Assembly: GCF_018294505.1 (NCBI RefSeq)
Contig: NC_057801.1
Coordinates: forward strand, 434,970,201-435,034,200
Source of the DNA: Triticum aestivum
Taxonomy: Eukaryota; Streptophyta; Magnoliopsida; Poales; Poaceae
DNA length: 64,000 nucleotides
Direction of reading: 5' to 3'
The notes under the pieces are model-generated. The model was not told where the DNA came from. It made no database searches and worked only from the letters and a program-made list of their open reading frames with translations. How positions within the stretch are numbered: the first letter of the stretch is position 1; the number at the start of each line of letters is the position of its first letter. Below, piece after piece: positions 1 through 9,684 of this stretch. The position numbers and the translations under genes are program-made.

Positions 1-32
1 GCCGTCTCTAAAATTCGTGGAGTAGGTCCTTA

Positions 33-304
33 GACTGGTCACAGTGGGCAAGAACATAAGCTAGTAACTTCACACTTTCCTAGACTATGTTACTACCTTC
101 ATAGTGGGTAGGAACATCTATGTAGTGTCATGCAATGATGTATTTATTAGGTTATAGACTCATTGTTTCTTGGAGTGTGTGATGTTCCGGTAACTTAGCT
201 AGTTATCACAAACACCTCTCTCTTCATTAAATACATGCCACATAAGCAAAGTTGTATTGGAGTGTGTGATGTTACTCCTAAGTTCCTCCCCACTGTGACC
301 AGCC
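33..304. mobile_element. Tourist/PIF-Harbinger-type MITE, 272 bp
   Basis: The ends form 16-bp terminal inverted repeats that match at 15 of 16 positions: GACTGGTCACAGTGGG at 33-48 and CCCACTGTGACCAGCC at 289-304. They are flanked by a perfect 3-bp duplication TTA (30-32 and 305-307), which is the PIF/Harbinger signature. It has no coding capacity and needs a transposase supplied elsewhere. The interior holds an imperfect direct repeat around TGGAGTGTGTGATGTT (about 174-190 and 259-274). Confidence 0.88.
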
Positions 305-493
305 TTAGGGCATGCAACCCGCAAATTTTCTCCAAATCCGCGGACACGGATGTGGGAGGCCGACATCCAACACTAGCCGCATACATTTTCATAATAACTT
401 AAACTAACCGGACGAAATTCGATCAAACACGGTTAGATTTCATATAAACATGACGGATTTCATCTAAACACGACGGATTTCATTACATTTACA

Positions 494-1404
494 TCAACTA
501 AGCGGAGCTCGTCTGTTAGGTCTAAATGGTCGCTGGCGCCTGTTCCTGTGTACAACCATGAACCAAGAGAACTGAAACTTCACCATCTCCAGCTCCGCCT
601 TGACACTCTCAAGCTCCGTCTCCGTAACCTCCTTCTCCGCAGGCCCGGGAAGTGAAGCTGTCCGCCTCCACATCGCCGCCAAGCGACTAACCGGCTGAAG
701 ATGCTCAGCCCACCAAGCTTGGCGTCGACTGGAGGGGATGAGCGGTGGCCTTCCTCAGACCAGAGCGGCGGCGACCCACCTCGCAGTACTCTTCCTCACT
801 GTGGGCGGCGCCCGCGGACGCGCCGACTTCTTCATGGTGACGGCATGGCTCGGCCTCGGCGCTGTCCTCCTCGTCGGTCTCGTCGAACACCGCCTCGCCC
901 GAGTCGTCGTCTCTCTCCTTGCCGACGGCCGCCACCTCCGCCACCCGCTGCCGGTACCGCCGGCGGGCGAGGCGCATCTCACGAGCGGAGCGGTAGGACT
1001 CGAGCAGCCCCTCTTGCTCCGCCAGGTCCGCGTCCGGGTGCGACAACCCTGCTCGCGGCGACCTGCTCCTTCACATGCAGATGCTCATGGAGAAGGTTGT
1101 GGTTGTAGTTGGTGTCGGCCTGCGCCTCCCGGAACCGCTCCTCTCGCTCCTCCCCCACCATGTCCATATAATGGGCACGGGCCTCGCCGATGGTCATGGT
1201 ACAATGCACCGGCGAGGGTGGAGCAGAGGAGGAGGGTGCCGAGGAGGAAGAAGAGGGTGGCGTTGGCTCGTCGGAGGAGGTGTCCTCCATTTGCACGTCC
1301 TCCGGCTACCTATTGGCCTGCCATTCGGCAGCAATGGCGGCCATGGCCTTCTTCTGCTCCGACGTCAACCCATCTCAGAGAGCTTTTGCGGCGGAGGGAT
1401 CCAT
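494..1404 (-). pseudogene. Broken gene for a transposon-associated acidic/coiled protein of unknown function
   Basis: The minus strand starts at ATG 1404-1402, about 60 bp below a TATA box. It reads MDPSAAKAL, then an in-frame TGA (1377-1375), then a stretch containing EQKKAMAAIAAEWQANR, a TAG (1308-1306), and an acidic Ser/Pro-rich segment. Near 1047-1052 the frame shifts into a 705-1046 segment with an Arg-rich helix (ARRRYRQRVAEVAAV) and an acidic tail. The frame shifts again into a 494-682 segment with a Glu-rich helix (TELESVKAELEMVKFQF) and a basic end (NRRQRPFRPNRR). The pieces line up as one protein of about 290 residues. I recognise the type from repetitive grass sequences, not a function. 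It has two nonsense codons and at least two frameshifts. Confidence 0.5.
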
Positions 1405-1462
1405 GGCGGGGAGTGGTGTAGAGTGGGATGACTGTGGCTATGGCCGGGCATCGGGGCAGCGG

Positions 1463-1470
1463 TTTATATA
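1463..1470 (-). promoter_or_regulatory. TATA box of the minus-strand pseudogene
   Basis: On the minus strand TATATAAA occupies 1470-1463, about 60 bp upstream of the ATG at 1404. The spacing is normal for a plant TATA box, a start site 25-35 bp downstream and a short 5' leader. No other start in the block has such a box. Confidence 0.5.
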
Positions 1471-1958
1471 GCACCGATGGACAGCAGAGGGACAGACGGG
1501 TGGCGCCGGAGGAGACGTCTCGGCAACCGCGTGCCATCAATGTAGGCGGCAGCCGGCCGGACGGGCAGAAATCATGTCGTTTGAACGCATGGTAGTCGCA
1601 TACACCGGGAAGCGGCACGGGCAGCGCTCTCTCGGTTGGCGCGCCACTTCAATGCTGGTGCCAGTGAGCGATCGCGTCCGCTCTGGCGGGCATGAATGCG
1701 GGTGCTGACGCTTTGGAGCAGCACAGATCGAAAACGTGGGAGGGAGAGGGGTTTTTGGTTGGCCAGGACGGTCAGAAGCGGGCTTGGCATCGTCCAGAGC
1801 ACCGCAAACCTCCCCCACTTTTATCTCGGGTTTGCGGAAGAAAACGTGTCCGAACCATGCCGCGACCCGATACAAGACCGTGTTGAATGGCTTCCGCAGT
1901 CTGGAGAACGTGATCCGGACGGTTGTGGATGGTTTGAGGGTCGGTGTTGGAGATACCT

Positions 1959-2372
1959 TTTTAAAGAAACTTCTTGTACAAGGTTCTTTCCGGTGGAACC
2001 TACTCACCCGGCCTCAAGTCTCAGACTTGACACGGGTGGTCACATTTTTGCGGATTTATTTCATACTCTTCATTGCTTTTTTTTGTAGCAGTATGGCGTG
2101 CCCGTCGACTATGAGGTGTCTATCAGGACATCATCAATTTTAAGATGTATTCTTAGGGTGAGTATGTGTGCCTGCTTGTAAGAGTCCACTTCTGTATTGT
2201 GTTTCTAAAATAACTAAGGACATTTTCATCCCCCTAATTTGCGTCCAATTTCATCTTTACCCCTAAAAACATCAACTTTACGCCTCTTCCATGAAAGCGC
2301 TTATGGAAATACACCTCCATGCCGTTTTCGTCGGGTGAAAGGCCTTTGTTTGTAGTGTACGAATAATTGTGT
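1959..2372. other. Unassigned flank with the left TSD of element E
   Basis: No gene or element is recognised here. The last five bases (2368-2372, TGTGT) are the left target-site copy of element E; the right copy is TGTGC at 19873-19877. Before insertion of E this DNA was continuous with the sequence starting at 19878. Confidence 0.5.
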
Positions 2373-3370
2373 TGTTGACATCAGATTTTGGCACGGTCAA
2401 GAACTTAATTAATATGGCCTTAAATGGAGAAATGATCTACATCAAAAGGTTTTGTATTATCGACATGAACATCTTTGAAGTTTGGGCCGTCGCCATCCGA
2501 CCTCATCTCAAGGGCTGAAACTATGCTCAAAGTATTAAGATTTTGTATTCAGAGTATTGTTTGGCCAATTAAGCCTCCAAGATGATCTCTGATCTCATAT
2601 GAGAAAAGTTTCTACATGGATTGTCTTCGTCTCGTCAAAACAGTTGATTTTAATATAAAAACCGTCTCAATCCAAATACGTATGCAAAAGTTAGAGACAT
2701 CGGAGTGCAGCCCTACCACGAGGCAAAAAGTGGCGCGAGGCATCAGACACAATGTCTGATGGGTCGCGCGTGCGATTCAGCCCTTAAGATAGCCTCAAAT
2801 CGAAAAACGTTCAACACGAAAGTTGCTCGTATCGTTGAATCGGTTAAATTTGCTTTTGGGATCATCTTTACCCAAGGTCGTTTGTGGCCTGTGGGACCTA
2901 AAAACCAAATTGCTGTCCCAGACTTGCCTAAATCCGAGTTCGCTTAATTTTGGAAAGATTTGGACGTGATTGGTAGTCTTTTTCTTGTACGGGAAGTCCA
3001 GCCGCCTCATAAATGGATGAGAGGTGATGGCTGATTGAACAACACACAATCAAACAAATCATCTACCACTTTTTATCTTTTATCTTTTCTCCTTAACCCT
3101 GGTTCTTCTTCTTCCTCGTTCTTCGTTCATTCTTATTCATTGCATGGCAGCGAACCTCGAGGCCCTAGGGGCGATTAGGTCGATCTAGGGCAGCCCATAG
3201 CCGTTGCGCGCCCTGATGGGGTCCCTCCCGGGCGTGTGGGGTTTCGGATCCTCAAAAGCGCCCGCCGGACTGCTTGCGTACCGCGCTTCTGGCCGGGTCT
3301 CCTTCGACGTGAGCTGTGGTGCATCATCACCGGTGTTGAGGGTACACGATGACGTGTTCGTGTGCGAACA
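2373..3370 (+). repeat. Element E 5' LTR
   Basis: This is a 998-bp direct repeat of 6786-7654 plus 19765-19872. It begins TGTTGACATCAG and ends GCGAACA. The 3' third contains the shared segment ending GTGTTCGTGTGCG that identifies the displaced LTR end at 19861-19872. Confidence 0.87.
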
Positions 3371-3377
3371 CACTTTT

Positions 3378-3396
3378 TGACGACTCCGCTGGGGAC
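3378..3396 (+). other. Element E putative primer-binding site
   Basis: TGACGACTCCGCTGGGGAC starts seven bases after the 5' LTR. Other grass Gypsy elements have TGGCGACTCCGCTGGGGAC here, so one base has probably decayed. I do not assign the tRNA. Confidence 0.55.
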
Positions 3397-3472
3397 AAAG
3401 CCTTGAACAGTCTTCGGTCCGTTCTTGCTACGAAGAGATCGCCATCTAGGGTTTGCAATCTAGAAAGGTAAT

Positions 3473-6336
3473 ATGAATACCCAGTCCTCTAGAGTAGATG
3501 CAAATAATGCATATGTTGTTGCTAGATCGTTTAATGAGTATAATGTGTCGGCTAGCCCTAGTTTTATCAATTATGCATCCAATTATGGGCAACAGCTGAT
3601 TCAGAATAATCTTCATGCTTCAACTTCATATAATGTTAGCAACATGCAACATATGTATCCCAACTCCCATGCATCGACAACCCCACAAATCTATATGCCG
3701 ATGAACAACATGATGAGTTCGGTTAATCAAGTTGTGACACCCCATGTAGGAATTTTCAATAGTATGCAACAAAGTGTTTCAACTTTTTATTCATCAACAA
3801 ATAACTTGCAGTATGTTAATCCAAACGTGCTGGTGGATAGGGGAATTGGCCATGCTACTACTAGTTATTCGGCCAATTACCCTCAAACATCATATGTAAC
3901 ACCTCATGCTACTAATTTTTTGGCACCACACGCAAATGTTGATGTCCATAATTCAGCTCCACACCTTCATGGTCATGGCCGAATAAGTGAAACCTCTACA
4001 GGAGCACAAATGCCTTGACCTACTACTATGACATATCATGTTCCCCCTACACAATTATGAAATTTCGGCAGCATCTCATTGCCGAAAGAGTCTAAAAGCA
4101 TTGGGGGGCAACCATATCCGGACTGGGTAATTGAGAACAAGCTTACATTTTCTTGGGATTTGTGCAACTCCATTCGATAGGAATTAATAAAAGGCGGGAA
4201 GGCTCATGATTTTGCTATTGTAAAAGCTAGAGTTGTGCAAATGATGCATTCGCCTAGTGTTGTACCATCGAGTGTACCCCCTCAACAATTGCAAAGTTTC
4301 GGCACCTTATTGCCGGAAGGGTCTCAAAGTATTGGGGAGCAATCTCATGAGGAGTGGATGGAAATTGAGATGAAAAAGTTTAAAGCTCGCCAAGCTGCGA
4401 TGTGGGCTAAAATTAGACAAGAGAGAGAGGCCTTGGAAATTCAAAAAGATAAAAGTATTGATTCAGGCAAGAAAGAAAATTTGGTTATTAAGAAAGCCGA
4501 ATCAAATAGTATGTGTACCGAATCTATTGAAGGAAAAGAGGATGCCAAGGCATTGGAGAGTCATTCAAAAGTGGAGTAAAGCATTATTCAAGTGATACAA
4601 CCATCATGCTCTGCTAGCGTGTATGAAGAGGTATGTCTAGCAAGTGATTTACCTATTTTCAAATTAGGTCACAACTTTATTGTTAATGCATCTATTAGGA
4701 AAAATCTTGTAAGTAATTTCGAAAGACCAATGATGAAGGGCAATTTAGTTGCTAGCAATAAAATTGTTACTAAGCATACCGGTCAATATATTGTACCATT
4801 CAAAGAGACTGATAGTGACTTATTACTGCAGCCAAAGCTTTTCCCATTGCTTTATTTAAAGTTCATATCTAATTGGGTAGCTTCTCTTGCTTCATACTTG
4901 GCTTATGCATGGTCTCAATTGAGATATGTATGTTCTAACTACTTTGATTTCAGCAATTTAAAGCCAAGGTTATACTCTATTGAGAAAACCGATGATAGTA
5001 TAATTTCCTTTTCAAAGACATCGGAGATAGAGTGCAAACCACAATGCATAGCCGAATCGGGTAATGCAAAGCTGAATCATTCGTTTGCTTAGCTCCAAAT
5101 CCATTCTCACATCAAGATCGGCTAGAGAATATAAAGTTTACCTTCAATTCAAACATATGTGAACAAATATTTGATTTGTTGCTGAAAAATAATTACATAA
5201 GAATTCTTGATCACCATGTCAAGCCATCAATTCAAGGACGAATGTGTTGTAGGTTGCATCATTCATTCAAGCATAATTTGGAGGATTACAATATGTTTCA
5301 TCAAATAGTTAAATCGTCCATTGAAAAAGGACGATTGAAACTTGTTGAAACACCAAGAGATGACCAGTCTATTCCGATTGGCCTTGATGGCAAAAAGTTT
5401 TTGAATCGGCTACTTAAAGGCGATTCCTTTAAAGATGAGAAGGTCAAAACTGCAGGTGATGGGATCAAGCTTTCAAATAAGGAAATTTTTCGAGAGCATG
5501 ATGAAAATATTCTTGAGGGCGAAAATTCCATCAAACTTGCAATGAAGACGCCAAGTATCGGGGGCCAATAAGAAAATTTAAAGATCGATGCAAGCAAAGA
5601 CCGAAGTTTGTACAAAGGTAAAAAGTCAAAAGTCATTTTCATGCAACTATTGGAAAAATATCAGAAGATAAGTGAGGACAAAATTGCTTATCGGCCAAGT
5701 AATGCAAAAGCATCAAGATCACCCCCTAGGCGCAAATCCAAGGATCGGTATTGGCAAGAAGAGAATTTGAATGCAACATATTCATATCCATATTTTGGGT
5801 CGCCAATACCAATGCCGTGGATGCCTCCATATGCTCATGTAGACCGATATTCATCATGGGACAAGTATGATACAATGGCACATTCTCCATTATATTTTAG
5901 ACCATCTCACCATTATTATGCAGCTCCAAGAAGATCAACGTTCAGTGAGCAGTCATATGTTCAAGACCGTTTCAATAAGAAAGAATCGGTCCAGAGCTCA
6001 AGAAAGAAGAAAGAGGTGATCGAACAAGTATATCGAGTTAAAAAAGATGGTCGCAAGAGTGCCAATTCAGATTTGATCTTAAAGGATAAAGAGCCAATTA
6101 AAGTGTTAACATTGGCTACTAAAGGCAATGAGATGAAGCAATCAATTGTCGAGAATCAAAGTGCCAAATCTGAAGAAAAGAAGTTGAAAGTGCACAAGGT
6201 AAAACAAGAATTGTCATTAGTTCAAACAAAATCACAGTCGGGGCGCTCACTCAGCTTATCGTATTGGCAAAAGAAAAAATTACAACAACTTAGTGCACAA
6301 GAGCTTGAAAAGAGAAACATGGCATGGGTTCCCTAG
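3473..6336 (+). pseudogene. Gag-like polyprotein remnant of element E, Asn/Ser/Tyr/His-rich
   Basis: The ATG at 3473 lies about 100 bp after the 5' LTR. Frame 2 is readable from 3473 to 5092 with stops at 4016-4018, near 4060 and 4180, and 4577-4579. The rest (5176-6336) is in frame 1, after a frameshift near 5095-5175 and one further stop near 5570. The N-terminal 180 residues are low complexity. A charged helical segment follows (EIEMKKFKARQAAMWAKIRQ), and the C-terminal part is basic with Tyr/Pro-rich patches, ending SYWQKKKLQQLSAQELEKRN. That ending resembles the end of gag in grass Gypsy elements with pol. No CCHC knuckle or enzyme motif is visible. A segment around 4038-4110 is repeated at 4274-4345 (VPPxQL...FG...LP...SIGxQ). 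Confidence 0.6.
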
Positions 6337-6768
6337 GGAAATAACCAAAACAAGAGTGATGTGCAAGATTCCATTGCAAGAAGTGCGACAAGGTAAAGAA
6401 GGAAAAGAGTGAAAATTATGAATGAACAAGCCGAAGTTTTAAACGTCTTCGGTGCACACATTATCCACGTTCTCCAACTATGCCATTGATGCCGATGACA
6501 TGGAATTCATCATCAGGTATGACTAGTTACCCTCCATCGACTTATTTTGATCCATGGACGCAATATAACTTCTTACAACATGCAAGAGTTTTACCTCATC
6601 ACCATACATTCAATTAGCTGTATTTTGTTGCTAATCAAAGTGGCCGATATATAACTATCGCCCTAAGCAAAGACATGACCAATATATAAAGCGCATATAA
6701 ATGGACGATGGAGTGTTGACATCGTCCTTAGTCTGGGCAAATTATTTTTCGGTATCAAAGTTTTGCCG
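6337..6768 (+). other. Element E 3' internal region, non-coding
   Basis: This stretch lies between the gag-like remnant and the polypurine tract. A short Tyr/Pro/His-rich continuation of the reading frame (about 6480-6615) looks like decayed coding sequence. Nothing else is recognised, and a complete pol region would not fit. Confidence 0.5.
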
Positions 6769-6785
6769 AAAAACAGGGGGGCATG
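6769..6785 (+). other. Element E polypurine tract
   Basis: AAAACAGGGGGGCATG directly precedes the 3' LTR start at 6786. This is the expected position and composition of a plus-strand priming polypurine tract. Confidence 0.7.
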
Positions 6786-7654
6786 TGTTGACACCAAATT
6801 TTGGCACAGTCAAGAACTTAATTAATATGGCCTCAAATGGAGAAGTGATCTACATAAAAAAAATTATTGTCGACATGAACATCTTTGAAGTTTGGGCTAT
6901 CGCCATTCGACCTCATCTCAAGGGCCAAAACTATGCTCAAAGTATTAAGATTTTGTATTCGGAGTATTGTTCGGCCAATTAAGCCTCCAAGACGACCTCA
7001 TATGAGAAAAGTTTCTACATGTGTTGTCTTCTTCTCGTCTAAACAGTCGATTTTGATATAAAAATCATCTCAATCCGAATTCGTATGCAAAAGTTAGAGC
7101 CATCGGAGTGCAGCCCTACCACGAGGCAAAAAGTGGCGCCAGACATCACACACGATGTCTGATGGGTCGCGTGAGCGATTTGGCCCTTAAGATGGCTTCA
7201 AATCGAAAACATTTAACCCGAAAGTTGTTCGTATCATCAAAATGGTCAAATTTGTTTTGGGCTCATCTTCAGCCGAGGTCGTTTGTGGCCTGTGGACCTA
7301 AAAACTGAACTGTTGTCCCAGATTTGCCTAAATCTGAGGTCGGTTAATTTTGGGAAGATTTTGACGTGATTTGTAGTCCTTTTCTTGTACGGGATGTCCA
7401 GCCGTCTCATAAATAGATGAGAGGTGATGGCCGATTGGACAACACACAATCAAACAAATCTTCTACCACTTTTTATCTTTTATCTTTTCCCCTTAACCCT
7501 AGTTCTTCTTCTTCCTCGTTCTTCTTCATTGCAGGGTGGCAAACCTCGAGGCCCTAGGGGCGATCAGGTTGACCTAGGGCAGCCCATAGCCGCCGCGCTC
7601 CCTGATGGGGTCCCTCCCGGACGTGTGGGGTTTCGAGTTCTCAAAAGCGTCCGC
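6786..7654 (+). repeat. Element E 3' LTR, first part
   Basis: This repeats 2373 to about 3260 and is cut at 7654 by the LTR of Fatima-1. The last five bases (7650-7654, TCCGC) are the left target-site copy of Fatima-1. Confidence 0.87.
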
Positions 7655-8126
7655 TGAGGGAGTCCCAGATTAAGGGGTCCTTGGATATCCGGATTATATG
7701 CGTATGCCGGACTGTTGGGCTATGAAGACACAAGATAGAAGACTTCATCCCGTGTCCAGATGGGACTCTCCTTTGCGTGGAAGGCAAGCTTGGCAGTTAG
7801 GATATGAAGATTCCTTTCTCTATAACCGACTCTGTGTAACCCTAGCCCCCTCCGGTGTCTATATAAACCGGAGGGTTTAGTCCGTAGGACAAGAACAATA
7901 AAAATCATAGGCTAGCTTCTAGGGTTTAGCCTCTACAATCTCGTGGTAGATCAACTCTTGTAATACTCATATCATCAAGATCAATCAAGCAGGAAGTAGG
8001 GTATTACCTTCATCAAGAGGGCCCAAACCTGGGTAAACATTGTGTCCCCCCGCCTCCTGTTACCATTAGCCTTAGACGCACAGTTCGGGACCCCCTACCC
8101 GCGATCCGCCGGTTTTGACACCGACA
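7655..8126 (+). repeat. Fatima-1 LTR1 (5' LTR)
   Basis: The 472-bp LTR runs from TGAGGGAG to TTGACACCGACA. It differs from LTR3 at roughly 25 positions by eye (about 5-6%). The internal region follows with TTGATGCTTTCATTGAGAG; the equivalent in Fatima-2 reads TTGGTGCTTTCATTGAGAG. Confidence 0.92.
7848..7875 (+). promoter_or_regulatory. Fatima-1 LTR1 TATA box inside a perfect inverted repeat
   Basis: CCCTCCGGT (7848-7856) and ACCGGAGGG (7867-7875) are perfect 9-bp complementary arms. The 10-bp loop GTCTATATAA holds the TATA box. The same arrangement is at 17404-17431, 19488-19515 and 46117-46144 in the other Fatima-type LTRs. Confidence 0.75.
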
Positions 8127-8173
8127 TTGATGCTTTCATTGAGAGTTCCACTGTGACGTCAAAGATAGGGTTG

Positions 8174-9684
8174 ATGGCTCGCCTTGTTATCAAGGACAAC
8201 ATCACCTCCGGAGGAGCACTGGCCTCGGGCCAAACCCTCCGGCTGGGCGGCTTCGTCTTGACCGCCCGTTCGGCCGTCGGGCCGACCATGACTTCTCAAG
8301 TCATTGAAAATCGTCTCCACGTCAGTTCGGAGTACGTCGAGCAAATGGATTCAGCGGAGTTATCATCTCTAAATGGGCTCCTGGATCGCATCGCCGCTCT
8401 GGGAGTCGCTTCGGACTACGATCGGATTGGGTTTAAACCCGATCAGAGAGAGATTAAATCTTCGCCGATCACCCATCAGATAGCGGTGGTGGAGGAGCGA
8501 TGCAACAACTCTTCCCCCATATTGAGGACGAAATATGTCTAGATTTCCGAGCTCACCAAGCCGGATACATGCTCGCAGGAAGACGTGCCCCGGACTCCGA
8601 ACTTAGAATCGGACTGTGGGCCAGAAAAATTGGTTTACATCCCGGAGTCCGAATATTAAGCTCGGAAACTCCTCAAGCTCTGGGTCATGAATCAGATCTT
8701 GGTTCGGACTTAAATCCACCCACCCACCCAGAGTCAAGCAATCTTTCTCGCATCAGACAACAGTCCCAAGAGACGACACATCACTTTTTGGCCAGATTCC
8801 TCATTGTCAAGGACAAGGTCAAAGACTGTTGCGATGAAGACGCAATCTCATTATTCTACAAAAATTGCACGGACAAGGGACTCCTTAACGCCATAAATCA
8901 CCATCACATATCACGCTTCGATGACTTGGTGATCATAGTACAGAAGTACTGTGTGATGGAAAGCACCTGGAAAACTCAGGCAACCTTTTGGGATCCACTG
9001 GCTCTCGCTAAACCCCTCGTCCGAGCAAAAAGGGTGTACCCTCGTAGGTCACCCGATCCAATCATGAAGAAATCGAAGCCCACTGCAGGGCGCGCAACTG
9101 TTTTGGAGGGGTGGCTTGATAGGCCATGCAAAATACACACCACACCGGATACCATACCAACACACAACCTTGGAGCATGTTGGATACTTCCGCAGGTGGC
9201 CAAGAGCGGCGAGGATCTCCTCATAAAAAACACCGCAGAGCAACATCCCATAGAACACAACACTACAATATTGACAGTTTGCGAGACTTTCGCCTCAGGT
9301 AACAGGCGCAAGAGAGCACTCCGCAGCCTCGCCGAAGTCTGCCATGTCGCAGCAATAAACCCCTGGAACGACACGGCCATAACTTTCAGTGCCAGAGATG
9401 AACCGCAATTCAAAACAGTCTGGGCACCAGCCGCTTTGGTCCTCAATCCAATCGTGGACGGCTTCCGGCTTACCAAAGTGCTCATGGACGGTGATAGTGG
9501 ACTAAACCTCATTTACGAGGAAACTCTCCACAAAATGGAAATAGACAGGAGCTGCATTGAGCAAAGCAACACAACCTTTAGAGTAATTATTCCCAGCCGG
9601 GAGGCACGATGTGCGAGAAAAATCACACTCGATGTGGTATTCGACACGCCGGAGAATTATCGGTCCGAAGAGATAACCTTTTAG
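8174..9684 (+). pseudogene. Fatima-1 truncated gag and protease N-terminal half
   Basis: The ATG at 8174 starts MARLVIKDN, corresponding to the Fatima-2 leader protein. The frame shifts between 8500 and 8542. The gag core is present only from the segment LSRIRQQSQETTHHFLARFL onward; the upstream half seen in Fatima-2 (48127-48400) is missing. The atypical knuckle region (CKIHTTPD...THNLGACW) follows. The protease motif is VLMDGDSGLNL where Fatima-2 has VLMDGGSILNL, so the conserved second Gly is Asp. An in-frame TAG at 9682-9684 ends this part, and the same frame continues at 9685. Confidence 0.75.

Larger units (their letters stand above)
308..1958 (-). mobile_element. Probable decayed DNA-transposon unit carrying a minus-strand gene remnant
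   Basis: This block abuts the MITE and contains one minus-strand gene remnant with promoter. The right end (about 1915-1958) reads, on the minus strand, like a degenerate inverted counterpart of the left end (about 308-350): both carry a GG(G/T)(C/A)AT-type start, a CCCxCAAA motif and a later CCGxCGGA motif. The TSD is not clear. I infer a TIR transposon, possibly Harbinger-like, but the termini are too eroded to prove it. It could also be unrelated repeat DNA around an old pseudogene. Three degenerate copies of an ACGGATTTCAT motif lie at about 432-485, in the likely 3' flank of the gene. Confidence 0.35.

Noticed and set aside
701..1471. Plus-strand open frames across the first kilobases
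   Set aside because: They are shadows of the minus-strand pseudogene in GC-rich DNA. The minus strand has the start, TATA box and helix-like segments.
9682..9684. Programmed readthrough of the Fatima-1 TAG as an established feature
   Set aside because: The homologous site in Fatima-2 is a sense codon in an open frame, so a random nonsense mutation is the simpler reading. It is kept only as a low-interest check.
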